Shown here piece after piece: positions 56,829 through 64,000 of a stretch of 64,000 nucleotides of DNA. The stretch comes from Pseudomonas congelans. GTDB taxonomy: Bacteria; Pseudomonadota; Gammaproteobacteria; Pseudomonadales; Pseudomonadaceae. The notes below the pieces were generated by a model that ran no database searches, was not told the origin of the DNA, and saw only the letters and a program-made list of their open reading frames with translations. The stretch's first letter is position 1; the number at the start of each line of letters is the position of its first letter. Made by a program: the position numbers and the translations under genes. The DNA lies in contig NZ_FNJH01000003.1 in assembly GCF_900103225.1 (NCBI RefSeq), positions 446,471 to 510,470 of the forward strand. The letters are read 5' to 3'.

Positions 56829-57986
56829 ATGGCAGTCAAGGTCCTGGTGGTGGATGATTCCGGTTTTTTCCGCCGCCGCGTTACGGAAATTCTTTCTTCG
56901 GACCCCAACATTGTAGTTGTCGGCACCGCCACCAACGGCAAGGAAGCGATTGAGCAGGCGCTGGCGCTCAAGCCGGATGTCATCACCATGGACTACGAAA
57001 TGCCGATGATGGATGGCATTACGGCAGTTCGCCATATCATGCAGCGTATCCCCACCCCGGTATTGATGTTCTCGTCGCTGACGCATGAAGGTGCGCGTGT
57101 GACGCTGGATGCTCTTGACGCCGGTGCGGTGGATTTCCTGCCCAAGAATTTCGAAGATATCTCGCGCAACCCGCAGAAGGTCAAGCAACTGCTGTGCGAG
57201 AAAATCAACAGTATTTCACGCAGCAACCGTCGTTCCAGCGGGTTCGGTTCAGCCAGCGCGGCTCCGGCGGCACCGGCTGCGTCGACGTTGTCCAGCCGCG
57301 CATCGGCGCCAGCCCCTGCACCTGCCAGGGCGGCGCCGTCACGCACTGCGACCCCTGCTGCGGCTGCGGCAGCTCCGGCCCATCATGCGGCGCACCCGAC
57401 AACTTCCGGCACAGCCAAGCGCAAGGCCTACAAGCTGGTGGCCATTGGCACCTCGACAGGCGGCCCGGTCGCGCTGCAACGCGTACTGACCCAACTGCCA
57501 GCCAATTTCCCGGCACCTCTGGTGCTGATTCAGCACATGCCTGCGGCGTTTACCAAGGCATTTGCCGAGCGTCTCGACAAACTGTGCAAGATCAGCGTCA
57601 AGGAAGCCGAAGACGGCGACGTGCTGCGTCCCGGCCTCGCGCTGCTGGCACCGGGTGGCAAGCAGATGATGGTTGACGGACGCGGTACGGTGAAGATTCT
57701 GCCGGGCGACGAGCGTCTCAATTACAAGCCCTGCGTCGACATCACCTTCGGCTCTGCCGCCAAGTCCTATGGCGACAAAGTGCTTTCGGTGGTCTTGACC
57801 GGTATGGGGGCCGACGGCCGCGAGGGCGCACGGCTGCTCAAGCAGGCCGGCAGTACCGTGTGGGCGCAGGATGAAGCGAGCTGCGTGATTTATGGCATGC
57901 CGATGGCCATCGTCAAGGCTGAACTCGCGGATGCGATCTACAGTCTCGACGACATCGGTCGGCACCTGGTAGAGGCCTGTCTCTGA
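56829..57986 (+). CDS. cheB: Chemotaxis protein-glutamate methylesterase CheB
   Basis: Removes methyl groups from, and deamidates, chemoreceptors when phosphorylated. The 385-residue protein has a receiver domain with Asp55 ([12 protein letters not shown]), an Ala/Pro-rich linker (about 140-205), and the methylesterase domain with catalytic Ser ([10 protein letters not shown]), His ([16 protein letters not shown]) and Asp ([10 protein letters not shown]). The matching methyltransferase cheR is not in the window. The start ATG at 56829 has TTGGAG upstream. Its stop overlaps motC. Confidence 0.96.
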   Translation: MAVKVLVVDDSGFFRRRVTEILSSDPNIVVVGTATNGKEAIEQALALKPDVITMDYEMPMMDGITAVRHIMQRIPTPVLMFSSLTHEGARVTLDALDAGAVDFLPKNFEDISRNPQKVKQLLCEKINSISRSNRRSSGFGSASAAPAAPAASTLSSRASAPAPAPARAAPSRTATPAAAAAAPAHHAAHPTTSGTAKRKAYKLVAIGTSTGGPVALQRVLTQLPANFPAPLVLIQHMPAAFTKAFAERLDKLCKISVKEAEDGDVLRPGLALLAPGGKQMMVDGRGTVKILPGDERLNYKPCVDITFGSAAKSYGDKVLSVVLTGMGADGREGARLLKQAGSTVWAQDEASCVIYGMPMAIVKAELADAIYSLDDIGRHLVEACL

Positions 57987-58726
57987 TGGATGTACTGAGC
58001 CTTATCGGTCTGATTCTGGCGTTTGTCGCGATCATTGGTGGCAATTTCCTCGAAGGCGGACACCTCGGTGCCTTGCTCAATGGTCCGGCGGCGCTGATCG
58101 TGGTGGGCGGTACACTCGGCGCTTCGCTGTTGCAGTCGCCGATGAACGCGTTCATGCGCGCCATGAAGATCATCCACTGGATCATTTTTCCGCCACGTAT
58201 CGATCTGCCCGGCGGTGTCGACCGGGTCATCGGCTGGAGCATGACCGCCCGCAAAGAAGGCTTGCTGGGTCTGGAAACCGTAGCCGATTCCGAACCCGAC
58301 GGTTATGCCCGCAAGGGCTTGCAGCTGTTGGTCGACGGTGCCGAGCCGGCAGCGATTCGCAGCATTCTTGAAGTCGATTTCATCACTCAGGAAACCCGCG
58401 ATATCCAGGCTGCGAAAGTATTCGAAAGCATGGGCGGCTACGCGCCGACCGTGGGTATCATCGGCGCCGTCATGGGCCTGATTCATGTCATGGGCAACCT
58501 GGCTGACCCCAGTCAACTGGGCAGTGGTATCGCGGTGGCCTTTGTCGCCACGATCTATGGCGTGGCCATGGCCAACCTGATCCTCCTGCCCGTGGCGAAC
58601 AAGCTCAAGGCCATTGCCCACCGTCAGGCGCGCTATCGCGAGATGTTGCTTGAAGGTCTTTTGTCCATCGCCGAGGGTGAAAACCCGCGCTCCATCGAGC
58701 TCAAGCTGCAAGGCTTCATGGAGTAA
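57986..58726 (+). CDS. motC: Flagellar stator protein MotC (MotA family)
   Basis: Proton-driven stator subunit of the second Pseudomonas stator pair. The 246-residue protein has four membrane helices (first at 3-18) and the MotA/PomA signature (SMGGYAPTVGIIGAVMGLIH). It lies in the che cluster, which separates it from motAB elsewhere in these genomes. The ATG overlaps the cheB stop by one base. Confidence 0.95.
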   Translation: MDVLSLIGLILAFVAIIGGNFLEGGHLGALLNGPAALIVVGGTLGASLLQSPMNAFMRAMKIIHWIIFPPRIDLPGGVDRVIGWSMTARKEGLLGLETVADSEPDGYARKGLQLLVDGAEPAAIRSILEVDFITQETRDIQAAKVFESMGGYAPTVGIIGAVMGLIHVMGNLADPSQLGSGIAVAFVATIYGVAMANLILLPVANKLKAIAHRQARYREMLLEGLLSIAEGENPRSIELKLQGFME

Positions 58727-58732
58727 CAGCGT

Positions 58733-59620
58733 ATGGCTCGCCGTCGTCAGGTCGAAGAACACGAAAATCACGAACGCTGGCTGGTGTCGTATGCCGACTT
58801 CATTACTTTGCTGTTCGCGTTTTTCGTGGTGATGTACTCGATTTCCTCGGTCAACGAAGGCAAGTACAAGATCCTGTCCCAGGCACTGGTCGGCGTGTTC
58901 AACGACACCGAGCGCACCATGAAGCCGATTCCCATCGGTGAGCAGCGCCCGGTCTCGATCAAGCCCGCCGAGCCGCTGGTCAAGGAAAGCGAGCAGACTG
59001 ACGCCGGCATAGGTCAGGCTTCCGATGACCCGTTGCAGACCATTGCCCAGGACGTGCGTGACGCGTTCGGTGACCTGATCAAGTCTGACCAGATGACTGT
59101 GCGCGGCAACGAACTGTGGATCGAGATCGAACTCAACTCCAGCATGCTTTTCGGCAGCGGCGATGCGATGCCCAGTGACAAGGCCTTCACCATCATCGAA
59201 AAGGTCGCCGGGATCGTCAAACGCTTCGACAACCCGATCCATGTCGAGGGCTTTACCGATGACCAGCCGATCAGCACTGCACAGTTTCCGACCAACTGGG
59301 AGCTGTCTTCGGCGCGTTCTGCCAGCATTGTGCGCATGCTGGCCATGGACGGTGTCAATCCGGCGCGACTCGCTTCGGTGGGTTACGGTGAGTTTCAGCC
59401 GATCGCTCCCAATACCAGCACTGCCGGACGCGCCAAGAACCGCCGTGTCGTGCTGGTTATCTCGCGCAATCTGGATGTTCGCCGCAGTCTGACCAGCGCC
59501 GGATCGGCCAATGTGCAGCCGGATGCTGCATTGAGGCGTGCTGGCACACAAACTGCACCGGTGCCAGCAAAGCCGCCGGTACGCGCGAACGCCGTCAATT
59601 CTCCGTCACCCGCCCCCTAA
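58733..59620 (+). CDS. motD: Flagellar stator protein MotD (MotB family)
   Basis: Stator subunit anchored to peptidoglycan. The 295-residue protein has one membrane helix (about 18-40) with the proton-carrying Asp in VSYADFITLLFAFFVVMYSI, a linker, and an OmpA-like peptidoglycan-binding domain (VEGFTDDQPIS, RAKNRRVVLVISRN). The C-terminal tail is Ala/Pro-rich. Confidence 0.95.
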   Translation: MARRRQVEEHENHERWLVSYADFITLLFAFFVVMYSISSVNEGKYKILSQALVGVFNDTERTMKPIPIGEQRPVSIKPAEPLVKESEQTDAGIGQASDDPLQTIAQDVRDAFGDLIKSDQMTVRGNELWIEIELNSSMLFGSGDAMPSDKAFTIIEKVAGIVKRFDNPIHVEGFTDDQPISTAQFPTNWELSSARSASIVRMLAMDGVNPARLASVGYGEFQPIAPNTSTAGRAKNRRVVLVISRNLDVRRSLTSAGSANVQPDAALRRAGTQTAPVPAKPPVRANAVNSPSPAP

Positions 59621-59665
59621 ACATCGTATCGGTATGGTCGTCGCTGTACGGAAGGAAAAACATCA

Positions 59666-60454
59666 ATGAGAGTCTGGGCAGTAGCCAACCAGAAAGGTGG
59701 AGTCGGAAAGACCACCACGACCATTGCCCTGGCCGGTTTGCTGGCCGATTCAGGCAAGCGCGTGGTCGTGGTCGATCTTGACCCTCACGGCTCCATGACC
59801 AGTTATTTCGGGCATAACCCGGACGAGCTGGAACACAGCGCTTTCGATCTGTTCCTGCACAAAGGCGCGGTGCCGGACGGTCTTCCCGGCCAGTTGCTGC
59901 TGCCTACCAGCGATAAACGTATCTCGCTGATACCGTCCAGCACTGCACTCGCCACACTGGAACGCCAATCACCCGGGCAGAGTGGTCTGGGCCTGGTCAT
60001 TGCAAAAAGTCTGGCTCAGTTGTGGCAGGATTTTGACTATGCGTTGATCGACAGTCCGCCGCTGCTGGGCGTTCTCATGGTCAATGCACTGGCTGCGAGC
60101 CAGCAGCTGGCGATTCCGGTGCAGACCGAGTTTCTCGCTGTAAAAGGTCTGGAGCGCATGGTCAATACGCTGACCATGATCAATCGTTCGCGCAAGGTGC
60201 CGCTGCCTTACACCATCGTGCCGACATTGTTCGACCGGCGTACCCAGGCCTCTATGGGCACCTTGAAACTGTTGCGCGACAGCTTCCCCGAGCATGTCTG
60301 GCAAGCCTATGTGCCGGTCGACACACGACTGCGCGATGCCAGCCGTCTGGGGCTTACGCCGTCGCAGAACGACAGCAAGAGTCGCGGTGTGATCGCTTAC
60401 CGGGCATTGCTCAAGCATATGCTCGCCGAGCAGCTCAATGCGCAGGTGGCCTGA
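59666..60454 (+). CDS. parC: ParA-like ATPase ParC for polar chemotaxis array localisation
   Basis: A 262-residue ParA-family ATPase with the deviant Walker A NQKGGVGKTTTTIALAGL (9-26) and the VVVDLDPHGSMTSYFG and IDSPPLLGVLMVNAL motifs. In Vibrio, ParC localises the chemotaxis array to the pole. The gene order cheA, cheB, parC, parP, cheW is the same here, apart from motCD in between. A role in chromosome or plasmid partition is unlikely because there is no parB or parS neighbour. Confidence 0.87.
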   Translation: MRVWAVANQKGGVGKTTTTIALAGLLADSGKRVVVVDLDPHGSMTSYFGHNPDELEHSAFDLFLHKGAVPDGLPGQLLLPTSDKRISLIPSSTALATLERQSPGQSGLGLVIAKSLAQLWQDFDYALIDSPPLLGVLMVNALAASQQLAIPVQTEFLAVKGLERMVNTLTMINRSRKVPLPYTIVPTLFDRRTQASMGTLKLLRDSFPEHVWQAYVPVDTRLRDASRLGLTPSQNDSKSRGVIAYRALLKHMLAEQLNAQVA

Positions 60455-60485
60455 CGTGAACGTCGACTCTTTCTACATTGTTTGC

Positions 60486-60513
60486 TCAAGTGATGCCTCA
60501 ATGCGGCCGATAA
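60486..60513 (+). promoter_or_regulatory. Probable sigma-28 promoter upstream of parP
   Basis: TCAA-N16-GCCGATAA with a perfect -10, in the gap between parC and parP. The spacing is one longer than typical. Confidence 0.65.
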
Positions 60514-60556
60514 CTCTATCAGGCTGCACATGCTCCATTTTTTGTTGGGCCCCGGT

Positions 60557-61432
60557 ATGAACCGCCCTGTAGAAGTAGCAACACGACCCAAACTGGCTTT
60601 GCAGTCCTACCTGGATGCATTGCTGTACGACGCGACTGAAGTGCTTGAAGAGCCCGGCAGCAGCATCGATGAATTTCAGGCGGCTGTGCTCGAAGAGCAG
60701 GCCTTTGATGCGCGGATGCAGGCGCAGATCAAGCCGCTGGCAGTCGCGGTTGCCGCACCGGCTCCGGTGGCTGTCGAGGTAAAGGTCGCAGCGCCTGCGC
60801 CAGTGGTTGAAGTCGCTCCGGTGATCGTTGCCGAAGCGGTGCAGGTTGAAGTGGCTCAGGTCGAAGAGGCAGTGCCAACCGTTGCGCTGGTAGAACCGGT
60901 CGCCGAGTTGAGCACGCTGGCAGCTCAACGCACGCCGACACCGCCGCCGACCAGCGATGGTCGTCCGGCATGGGCTGCCGAGCCGTTCGAATGTCTGTTG
61001 TTCGATGTGGCCGGTCTGACGCTGGCGGTGCCGCTGGTGTGCCTGGGGTCGATTTATCCGCTGGCAGGGCAGGAGCTGACGCCGCTGTTCGGTCAGCCGG
61101 ACTGGTTTCTCGGGATCCTGCCCTGTCAGGCAGGCAACCTGAAAGTGTTGGATACCGCGCGCTGGATCATGCCTGATCGCTACCGCGACGATTTTCGCCA
61201 GGGATTGCAGTACGTGATTTCGGTGCAGGGATACGAGTGGGGGCTGGCGGTGCATCAGGTCAGCCGTTCGTTGCGTCTTGATCCGAACGAGATCAAATGG
61301 CGCGCGCAGCGAGGTCATCGTCCATGGCTGGCGGGTACGGTCATCGAGCATATGTGCGCGTTGCTGGATGTTGCAGAGTTGGCCGAGCTGATAGCCAGTG
61401 GTGCGGTCAAGCAGTTGAACAAGTCGAAATAA
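60557..61432 (+). CDS. parP: CheW-like protein ParP
   Basis: A 291-residue protein with an N-terminal region rich in Ala/Val/Pro/Glu (about 60-130) and a C-terminal CheW-like domain (about 155-285, FECLLFDVAGLTLAVPLVCL). In Vibrio ParP couples ParC to CheA and the array. I place the start at the ATG of 60557 because the sigma-28 site at 60486-60513 would start transcription only about ten bases from the ATG of 60530. The identity as ParP comes from domain layout and synteny. Confidence 0.86.
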   Translation: MNRPVEVATRPKLALQSYLDALLYDATEVLEEPGSSIDEFQAAVLEEQAFDARMQAQIKPLAVAVAAPAPVAVEVKVAAPAPVVEVAPVIVAEAVQVEVAQVEEAVPTVALVEPVAELSTLAAQRTPTPPPTSDGRPAWAAEPFECLLFDVAGLTLAVPLVCLGSIYPLAGQELTPLFGQPDWFLGILPCQAGNLKVLDTARWIMPDRYRDDFRQGLQYVISVQGYEWGLAVHQVSRSLRLDPNEIKWRAQRGHRPWLAGTVIEHMCALLDVAELAELIASGAVKQLNKSK

Positions 61433-61489
61433 TCATGGGTCGATGCCAGTGGCGTCACCTGCAAAGAACACACGTGAGGGGTTGGGGTT

Positions 61490-61969
61490 ATGAATAAGTC
61501 GTCTGCACAAGGTTCCGAAGATCCTATTCTGCAATGGGTTACGTTCCGCCTGGACAACGAGTCCTACGGCATCAACGTAATGCAGGTGCAGGAAGTGCTG
61601 CGCTACACTGAAATCGCCCCGGTGCCGGGTGCGCCAAGCTACGTACTGGGCATCATCAACCTGCGCGGTAACGTCGTGACCGTGATCGATACCCGTCAGC
61701 GTTTCGGCCTGGACCCGGTTGAAGTCAGCGACAACACGCGTATCGTGATCATCGAAGCCGACAAGCAAGTCGTCGGTATCCTGGTCGACAGCGTGGCTGA
61801 AGTGGTTTACTTGCGTCAGTCAGAAGTTGAAACTGCGCCTAACGTCGGTAACGACGAGTCGGCCAAGTTCATTCAGGGCGTTTGCAACAAGAACGGCGAA
61901 CTGTTGATTCTGGTTGAACTGGACAAAATGATGTCCGAAGAAGAGTGGTCCGAGCTGGAGAACATCTGA
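61490..61969 (+). CDS. cheW: Chemotaxis coupling protein CheW
   Basis: Adaptor linking chemoreceptors and CheA in the array. The 159-residue protein has the CheW fold with EVLRYTEIAPVPGAPSYVLG and IINLRGNVVTVIDTRQRFGL, and ends in the LVELDKMMSEEEW segment. GGGGTT precedes the ATG; ribosome site weak. It is followed immediately by the DUF2802 gene. Confidence 0.96.
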   Translation: MNKSSAQGSEDPILQWVTFRLDNESYGINVMQVQEVLRYTEIAPVPGAPSYVLGIINLRGNVVTVIDTRQRFGLDPVEVSDNTRIVIIEADKQVVGILVDSVAEVVYLRQSEVETAPNVGNDESAKFIQGVCNKNGELLILVELDKMMSEEEWSELENI

Positions 61970-62371
61970 TTGATCTTTGAGGTAGCTGTCGTCTTCCTGG
62001 GCATTCTCTGGGTAGTCACCCTGTTTATGTTCCTGGCCCATACCAGGCGTCAGCGCAAGCTCGACGCCGAGCGTGATGAGGCGGCTGCCTTGCGGGATCA
62101 GCGGATCAAGGAGTTGGCCAGACGCCTGGACAACTACCAGAACGGTACGGTGCGCATGGGCGAAGCGTTGCATGAGCTGCGTGCCGTTGTTGCGCCGTTG
62201 CCGGACAAGCTCACCGCGCTGGAGCAGCGCGATCCCTCCACGCTGTCCTTCGCCCAGGCCGCACGTCTGGTCGGCATGGGTGCCAGCATCGATGAGCTGA
62301 CCCAGTCCTGCGGCCTGACCCAGGCCGAAGCTCAGTTGATGACCAAACTGCACGGTAATACAGCGAGCTAG
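61970..62371 (+). CDS. DUF2802 membrane-anchored protein
   Basis: A 133-residue protein with an N-terminal membrane helix (about 2-22, EVAVVFLGILWVVTLFMFL), a charged coiled-coil (about 25-75), and a C-terminal helix-turn-helix-like segment (TLSFAQAARLVGMGASIDEL, CGLTQAEAQLM). DUF2802 genes are constantly found after cheW in polar flagellates, but their function is not known to me. The start is TTG, directly after the cheW TGA, so translation is coupled. Confidence 0.88.
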   Translation: MIFEVAVVFLGILWVVTLFMFLAHTRRQRKLDAERDEAAALRDQRIKELARRLDNYQNGTVRMGEALHELRAVVAPLPDKLTALEQRDPSTLSFAQAARLVGMGASIDELTQSCGLTQAEAQLMTKLHGNTAS

Positions 62372-62383
62372 TTTCTCGTTCGG

Positions 62384-62720
62384 GATGGCTATCGTTCCCA
62401 TGCTCCGCGTGGGAATGCAGTTCGTGACGCTCTGCGTCACACAGCGGTTTTGCGATTTCAGGTTGATTGAGGTTCGACTCAAGTGACCTTTTCGCCCCTC
62501 GGCGACCTACTTTGATGGGGCCAAAGTAGGCAAACCCCCTCGCTCCGTTTCCGGCCCGACTTCGTCGGGTTCCTTCGCCCTGACACTGATCCGGGAGTCG
62601 CCGCAACGGGCCATCCATGGCCCGGTGCGGCTAGCCTGGCGTCCTGCCAGGCTACCCCCGGATCAGCGCCAGGACTCAGCCGTCACTTACGTCGCACTCT
62701 GCGTCGTCAGTGCCATCGCG
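62384..62720 (+). repeat. Dispersed intergenic repeat, long copy C with structured insert
   Basis: The same element as copy A but in the opposite orientation, with hairpins TTCCCATGCTCCGCGTGGGAA (62395-62415) and GTGACGCTCTGCGTCAC (62424-62440), TTTCGCCCCTCGGCGA, and GTCACTTACGTCGCACTCTG. It contains about 100 bases (about 62580-62680) absent from copy A that can fold into a nested structure. Confidence 0.82.
62587..62665. repeat. Cloverleaf-like nested inverted repeats inside copy C
   Basis: An outer stem TGATCCGGG (62587-62595) with CCCGGATCA (62657-62665) encloses two perfect hairpins: CGGGCCAT/ATGGCCCG (62607-62624) and TAGCCTGGC/GCCAGGCTA (62632-62654). Confidence 0.8.
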
Positions 62721-62789
62721 AAAAAAACGCATTTACGATAGCCGTGAGCGCTGGACCGTTCGGAACCTGTAGCTCTCGTGCCTATGCCC

Positions 62790-63338
62790 TTACTGCTCGT
62801 CCAGCGCAAACTCGGTCAGGCAGAACGTCGGGATCTTCAGGTCGTTGAGACGCTTGGAGCCGCCCAGTTCCGGCAAGTCGATGATCGCAGCGGCCTCATA
62901 CACTTCGGCACCCATGCGGCGGATCAGGTTGGCGGCGGCGATCAGCGTGCCCCCGGTTGCGATCAGGTCATCGAACATGATGACCGAGTCACCTTCGCAC
63001 AGACTGTCGGCATGCACTTCAAGATACGCTTCGCCGTATTCGGTCTGATACGCCTCCGACAGCACATCGGCAGGCAGCTTGCCTTGTTTGCGGAACAGCA
63101 CCAGCGGCTTGTTCAACTGATACGCGACCACCGAACCAATCAGAAAACCCCGTGCGTCCATAACGCCGATATGGCTGAACTCGGCATCGATGTAGCGCTG
63201 CACGAAGCTGTCAATCACCTGACGGGTGGCCTTGGGCGATTGGAAGAGGGGCGTGATATCGCGGAAGACCACGCCCGGCTTGGGAAAGTCCACGACCGGG
63301 CGTATCAGGGATTTGAAGTTCGATTGATCGAAAGTCAT
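62790..63338 (-). CDS. apt: Adenine phosphoribosyltransferase Apt
   Basis: Purine salvage enzyme: adenine plus PRPP gives AMP and pyrophosphate. The 182-residue protein has the Apt N-terminus ([18 protein letters not shown]), the DARGFLIGS base-contacting loop, and the PRPP-binding motif [12 protein letters not shown] (120-131). Cytosolic, housekeeping, and not linked to motility. It is encoded on the minus strand, downstream of anr in the same direction with a gap of about 60 bases. Confidence 0.97.
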   Translation of the reverse strand: MTFDQSNFKSLIRPVVDFPKPGVVFRDITPLFQSPKATRQVIDSFVQRYIDAEFSHIGVMDARGFLIGSVVAYQLNKPLVLFRKQGKLPADVLSEAYQTEYGEAYLEVHADSLCEGDSVIMFDDLIATGGTLIAAANLIRRMGAEVYEAAAIIDLPELGGSKRLNDLKIPTFCLTEFALDEQ

Positions 63339-63399
63339 CAGGGGGTTCCATGGCAGTTTTGGCCGACAGTTTAAGCCGACCCGCCAAAGATCGCACGTT

Positions 63400-64000
63400 T
63401 CAGCTTTGCATCGATCCGCCAGCCAACGCGCACAGCTCGATGGGGGCGAGGATATGTATCTCTTTGCCTTCGGCAGAAATCAGCTGATTTTGCTGGAACC
63501 GGGTAAATACCCGGGAAACCGTTTCGACTGCCAGACCCAGGTGATTACCGATTTCGTTGCGCGACATGCTCAGGCGGAACTGATTGGCCGAAAAGCCTCT
63601 GGCGCGGAAGCGTGCAGAGAGATTGATCAGAAACGTGGCGATACGCTCATCGGCAGTCTTTTTCGACAGCAGCAGCATCATTTGCTGATCGTCACGGATC
63701 TCACGGCTCATGACGCGCATCAACTGCCGACGCAGTTGCGGCAGTTTTACGGAAAGCTCGTCCAGACGCTCGAACGGGATTTCGCAGACCGATGTGGTTT
63801 CCAGTGCCTGCGCCGAGACCGGGTAAGCCTCGGCGTCCATGCCTGACATGCCCACCAGTTCGCTGGGCAGGTGAAAGCCGGTGAGCTGTTCTTCGCCGCT
63901 GTCACTGATATTGAAGGTTTTCAGTGCCCCGGAACGCACCGCGTAGACCGACTCGAAGGTATCCCCCTGACGAAACAGAAACTCGCCCTTTTTCAGTGGC
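63400..64000 (-). CDS. anr: Fnr-family anaerobic regulator Anr, C-terminal part (runs off right edge)
   Basis: About 200 C-terminal codons of a Crp/Fnr regulator. Visible are the beta-roll end ([28 protein letters not shown]), the [19 protein letters not shown] segment typical of Fnr-type proteins, the dimerisation helix, and the helix-turn-helix [20 protein letters not shown] with the Fnr-type recognition residues Glu, Ser and Arg (E-x-x-SR). The N-terminal cysteines that hold the [4Fe-4S] oxygen sensor lie outside the window. Naming as Anr, not Dnr, rests on recognition of the sequence and on apt next to it. Confidence 0.9.
   Translation of the reverse strand, partial: PLKKGEFLFRQGDTFESVYAVRSGALKTFNISDSGEEQLTGFHLPSELVGMSGMDAEAYPVSAQALETTSVCEIPFERLDELSVKLPQLRRQLMRVMSREIRDDQQMMLLLSKKTADERIATFLINLSARFRARGFSANQFRLSMSRNEIGNHLGLAVETVSRVFTRFQQNQLISAEGKEIHILAPIELCALAGGSMQS

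Larger units (their letters stand above)
62372..62789. other. Intergenic region between the DUF2802 gene and apt
   Basis: The 418-base gap, between convergent genes, is filled by repeat copy C (62384-62720). The frame on the minus strand across it (62211-62618) reads through repeat hairpins into words like SHAEHGND, as in the DUF1534-type spurious proteins of P. syringae; I do not take it as a gene. Confidence 0.75.

Noticed and set aside
62211..62618. Minus-strand open frame across the repeat after the DUF2802 gene
   Set aside because: It is made of repeat hairpins and the end of the DUF2802 gene in another frame; DUF1534-like words are by-products of the repeat.

Overview
The window is a nearly complete polar-flagellum and chemotaxis locus of a Pseudomonas, most likely a member of the Pseudomonas syringae complex. 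The reasons are the pseudomonad-specific regulators (FleQ, FleS, FleR, FleN), a 282-residue flagellin carrying the classical flg22 epitope and all six serines reported as glycosylated in P. syringae, the fgt1-fgt2-orf3 flagellin glycosylation genes directly upstream of fliC, and the typical Pseudomonas intergenic repeats. The species assignment is inference; no rRNA or housekeeping marker is present.

Layout. 1-1361: accessory cyanate region (cynR fragment, cynS, a SnoaL/DUF1348 gene). 1408-2985: two tandem paralogous serine-rich genes of unknown function on the minus strand. 3218-15171: rod, hook, rings and hook-filament junction genes flgBCDE and flgFGHIJKL, interrupted by one tiny exported-protein gene on the other strand. 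15168-23095: flagellin glycosylation island. 23426-27141: filament and cap genes fliC, flaG, fliD, fliS, fliT. 27319-31546: regulators fleQ, fleS, fleR. 31789-37565: MS-ring, switch and export ATPase genes fliEFGHIJ. 37650-40054: HsbA/HsbR/HptB-type partner-switching module. 40167-47537: fliK and fliLMNOPQR-flhB. 47871-53026: flhA, flhF, fleN, fliA. 53271-62371: cheYZAB, motCD, parC, parP, cheW and a DUF2802 gene. 62790-64000: apt and the 3' part of anr, both minus strand.

How it works together. Seven near-consensus sigma-54 (-24/-12) promoters precede flgB, flgF, fleS, fliE, fliK, fliL and flhA, as expected for FleQ/FleR-controlled class II/III genes. Sigma-28 (FliA) sites precede fliC, fliS and parP. 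This gives the usual hierarchy: FleQ, then export apparatus and basal body plus FleSR and FliA, then hook, then filament and chemotaxis. FlhF and FleN set the place and number of flagella, and ParC/ParP position the chemoreceptor array at the pole.

Less ordinary signals: a short acidic D/E-x-LL motif found in FliM, FliN and the CheZ C-terminus recurs four times in the linker of CheA, which seems to lack a folded P2 domain; a dispersed intergenic repeat occurs in three copies, one carrying a roughly 100-bp cloverleaf-like insert; the two tandem unknown genes share TTG starts, an incomplete EF-hand-like loop and a 79-bp nearly identical block; and a perfect inverted repeat lies between cynR and cynS. 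I do not see a wholly new system; most of the window is a conserved flagellar cluster.
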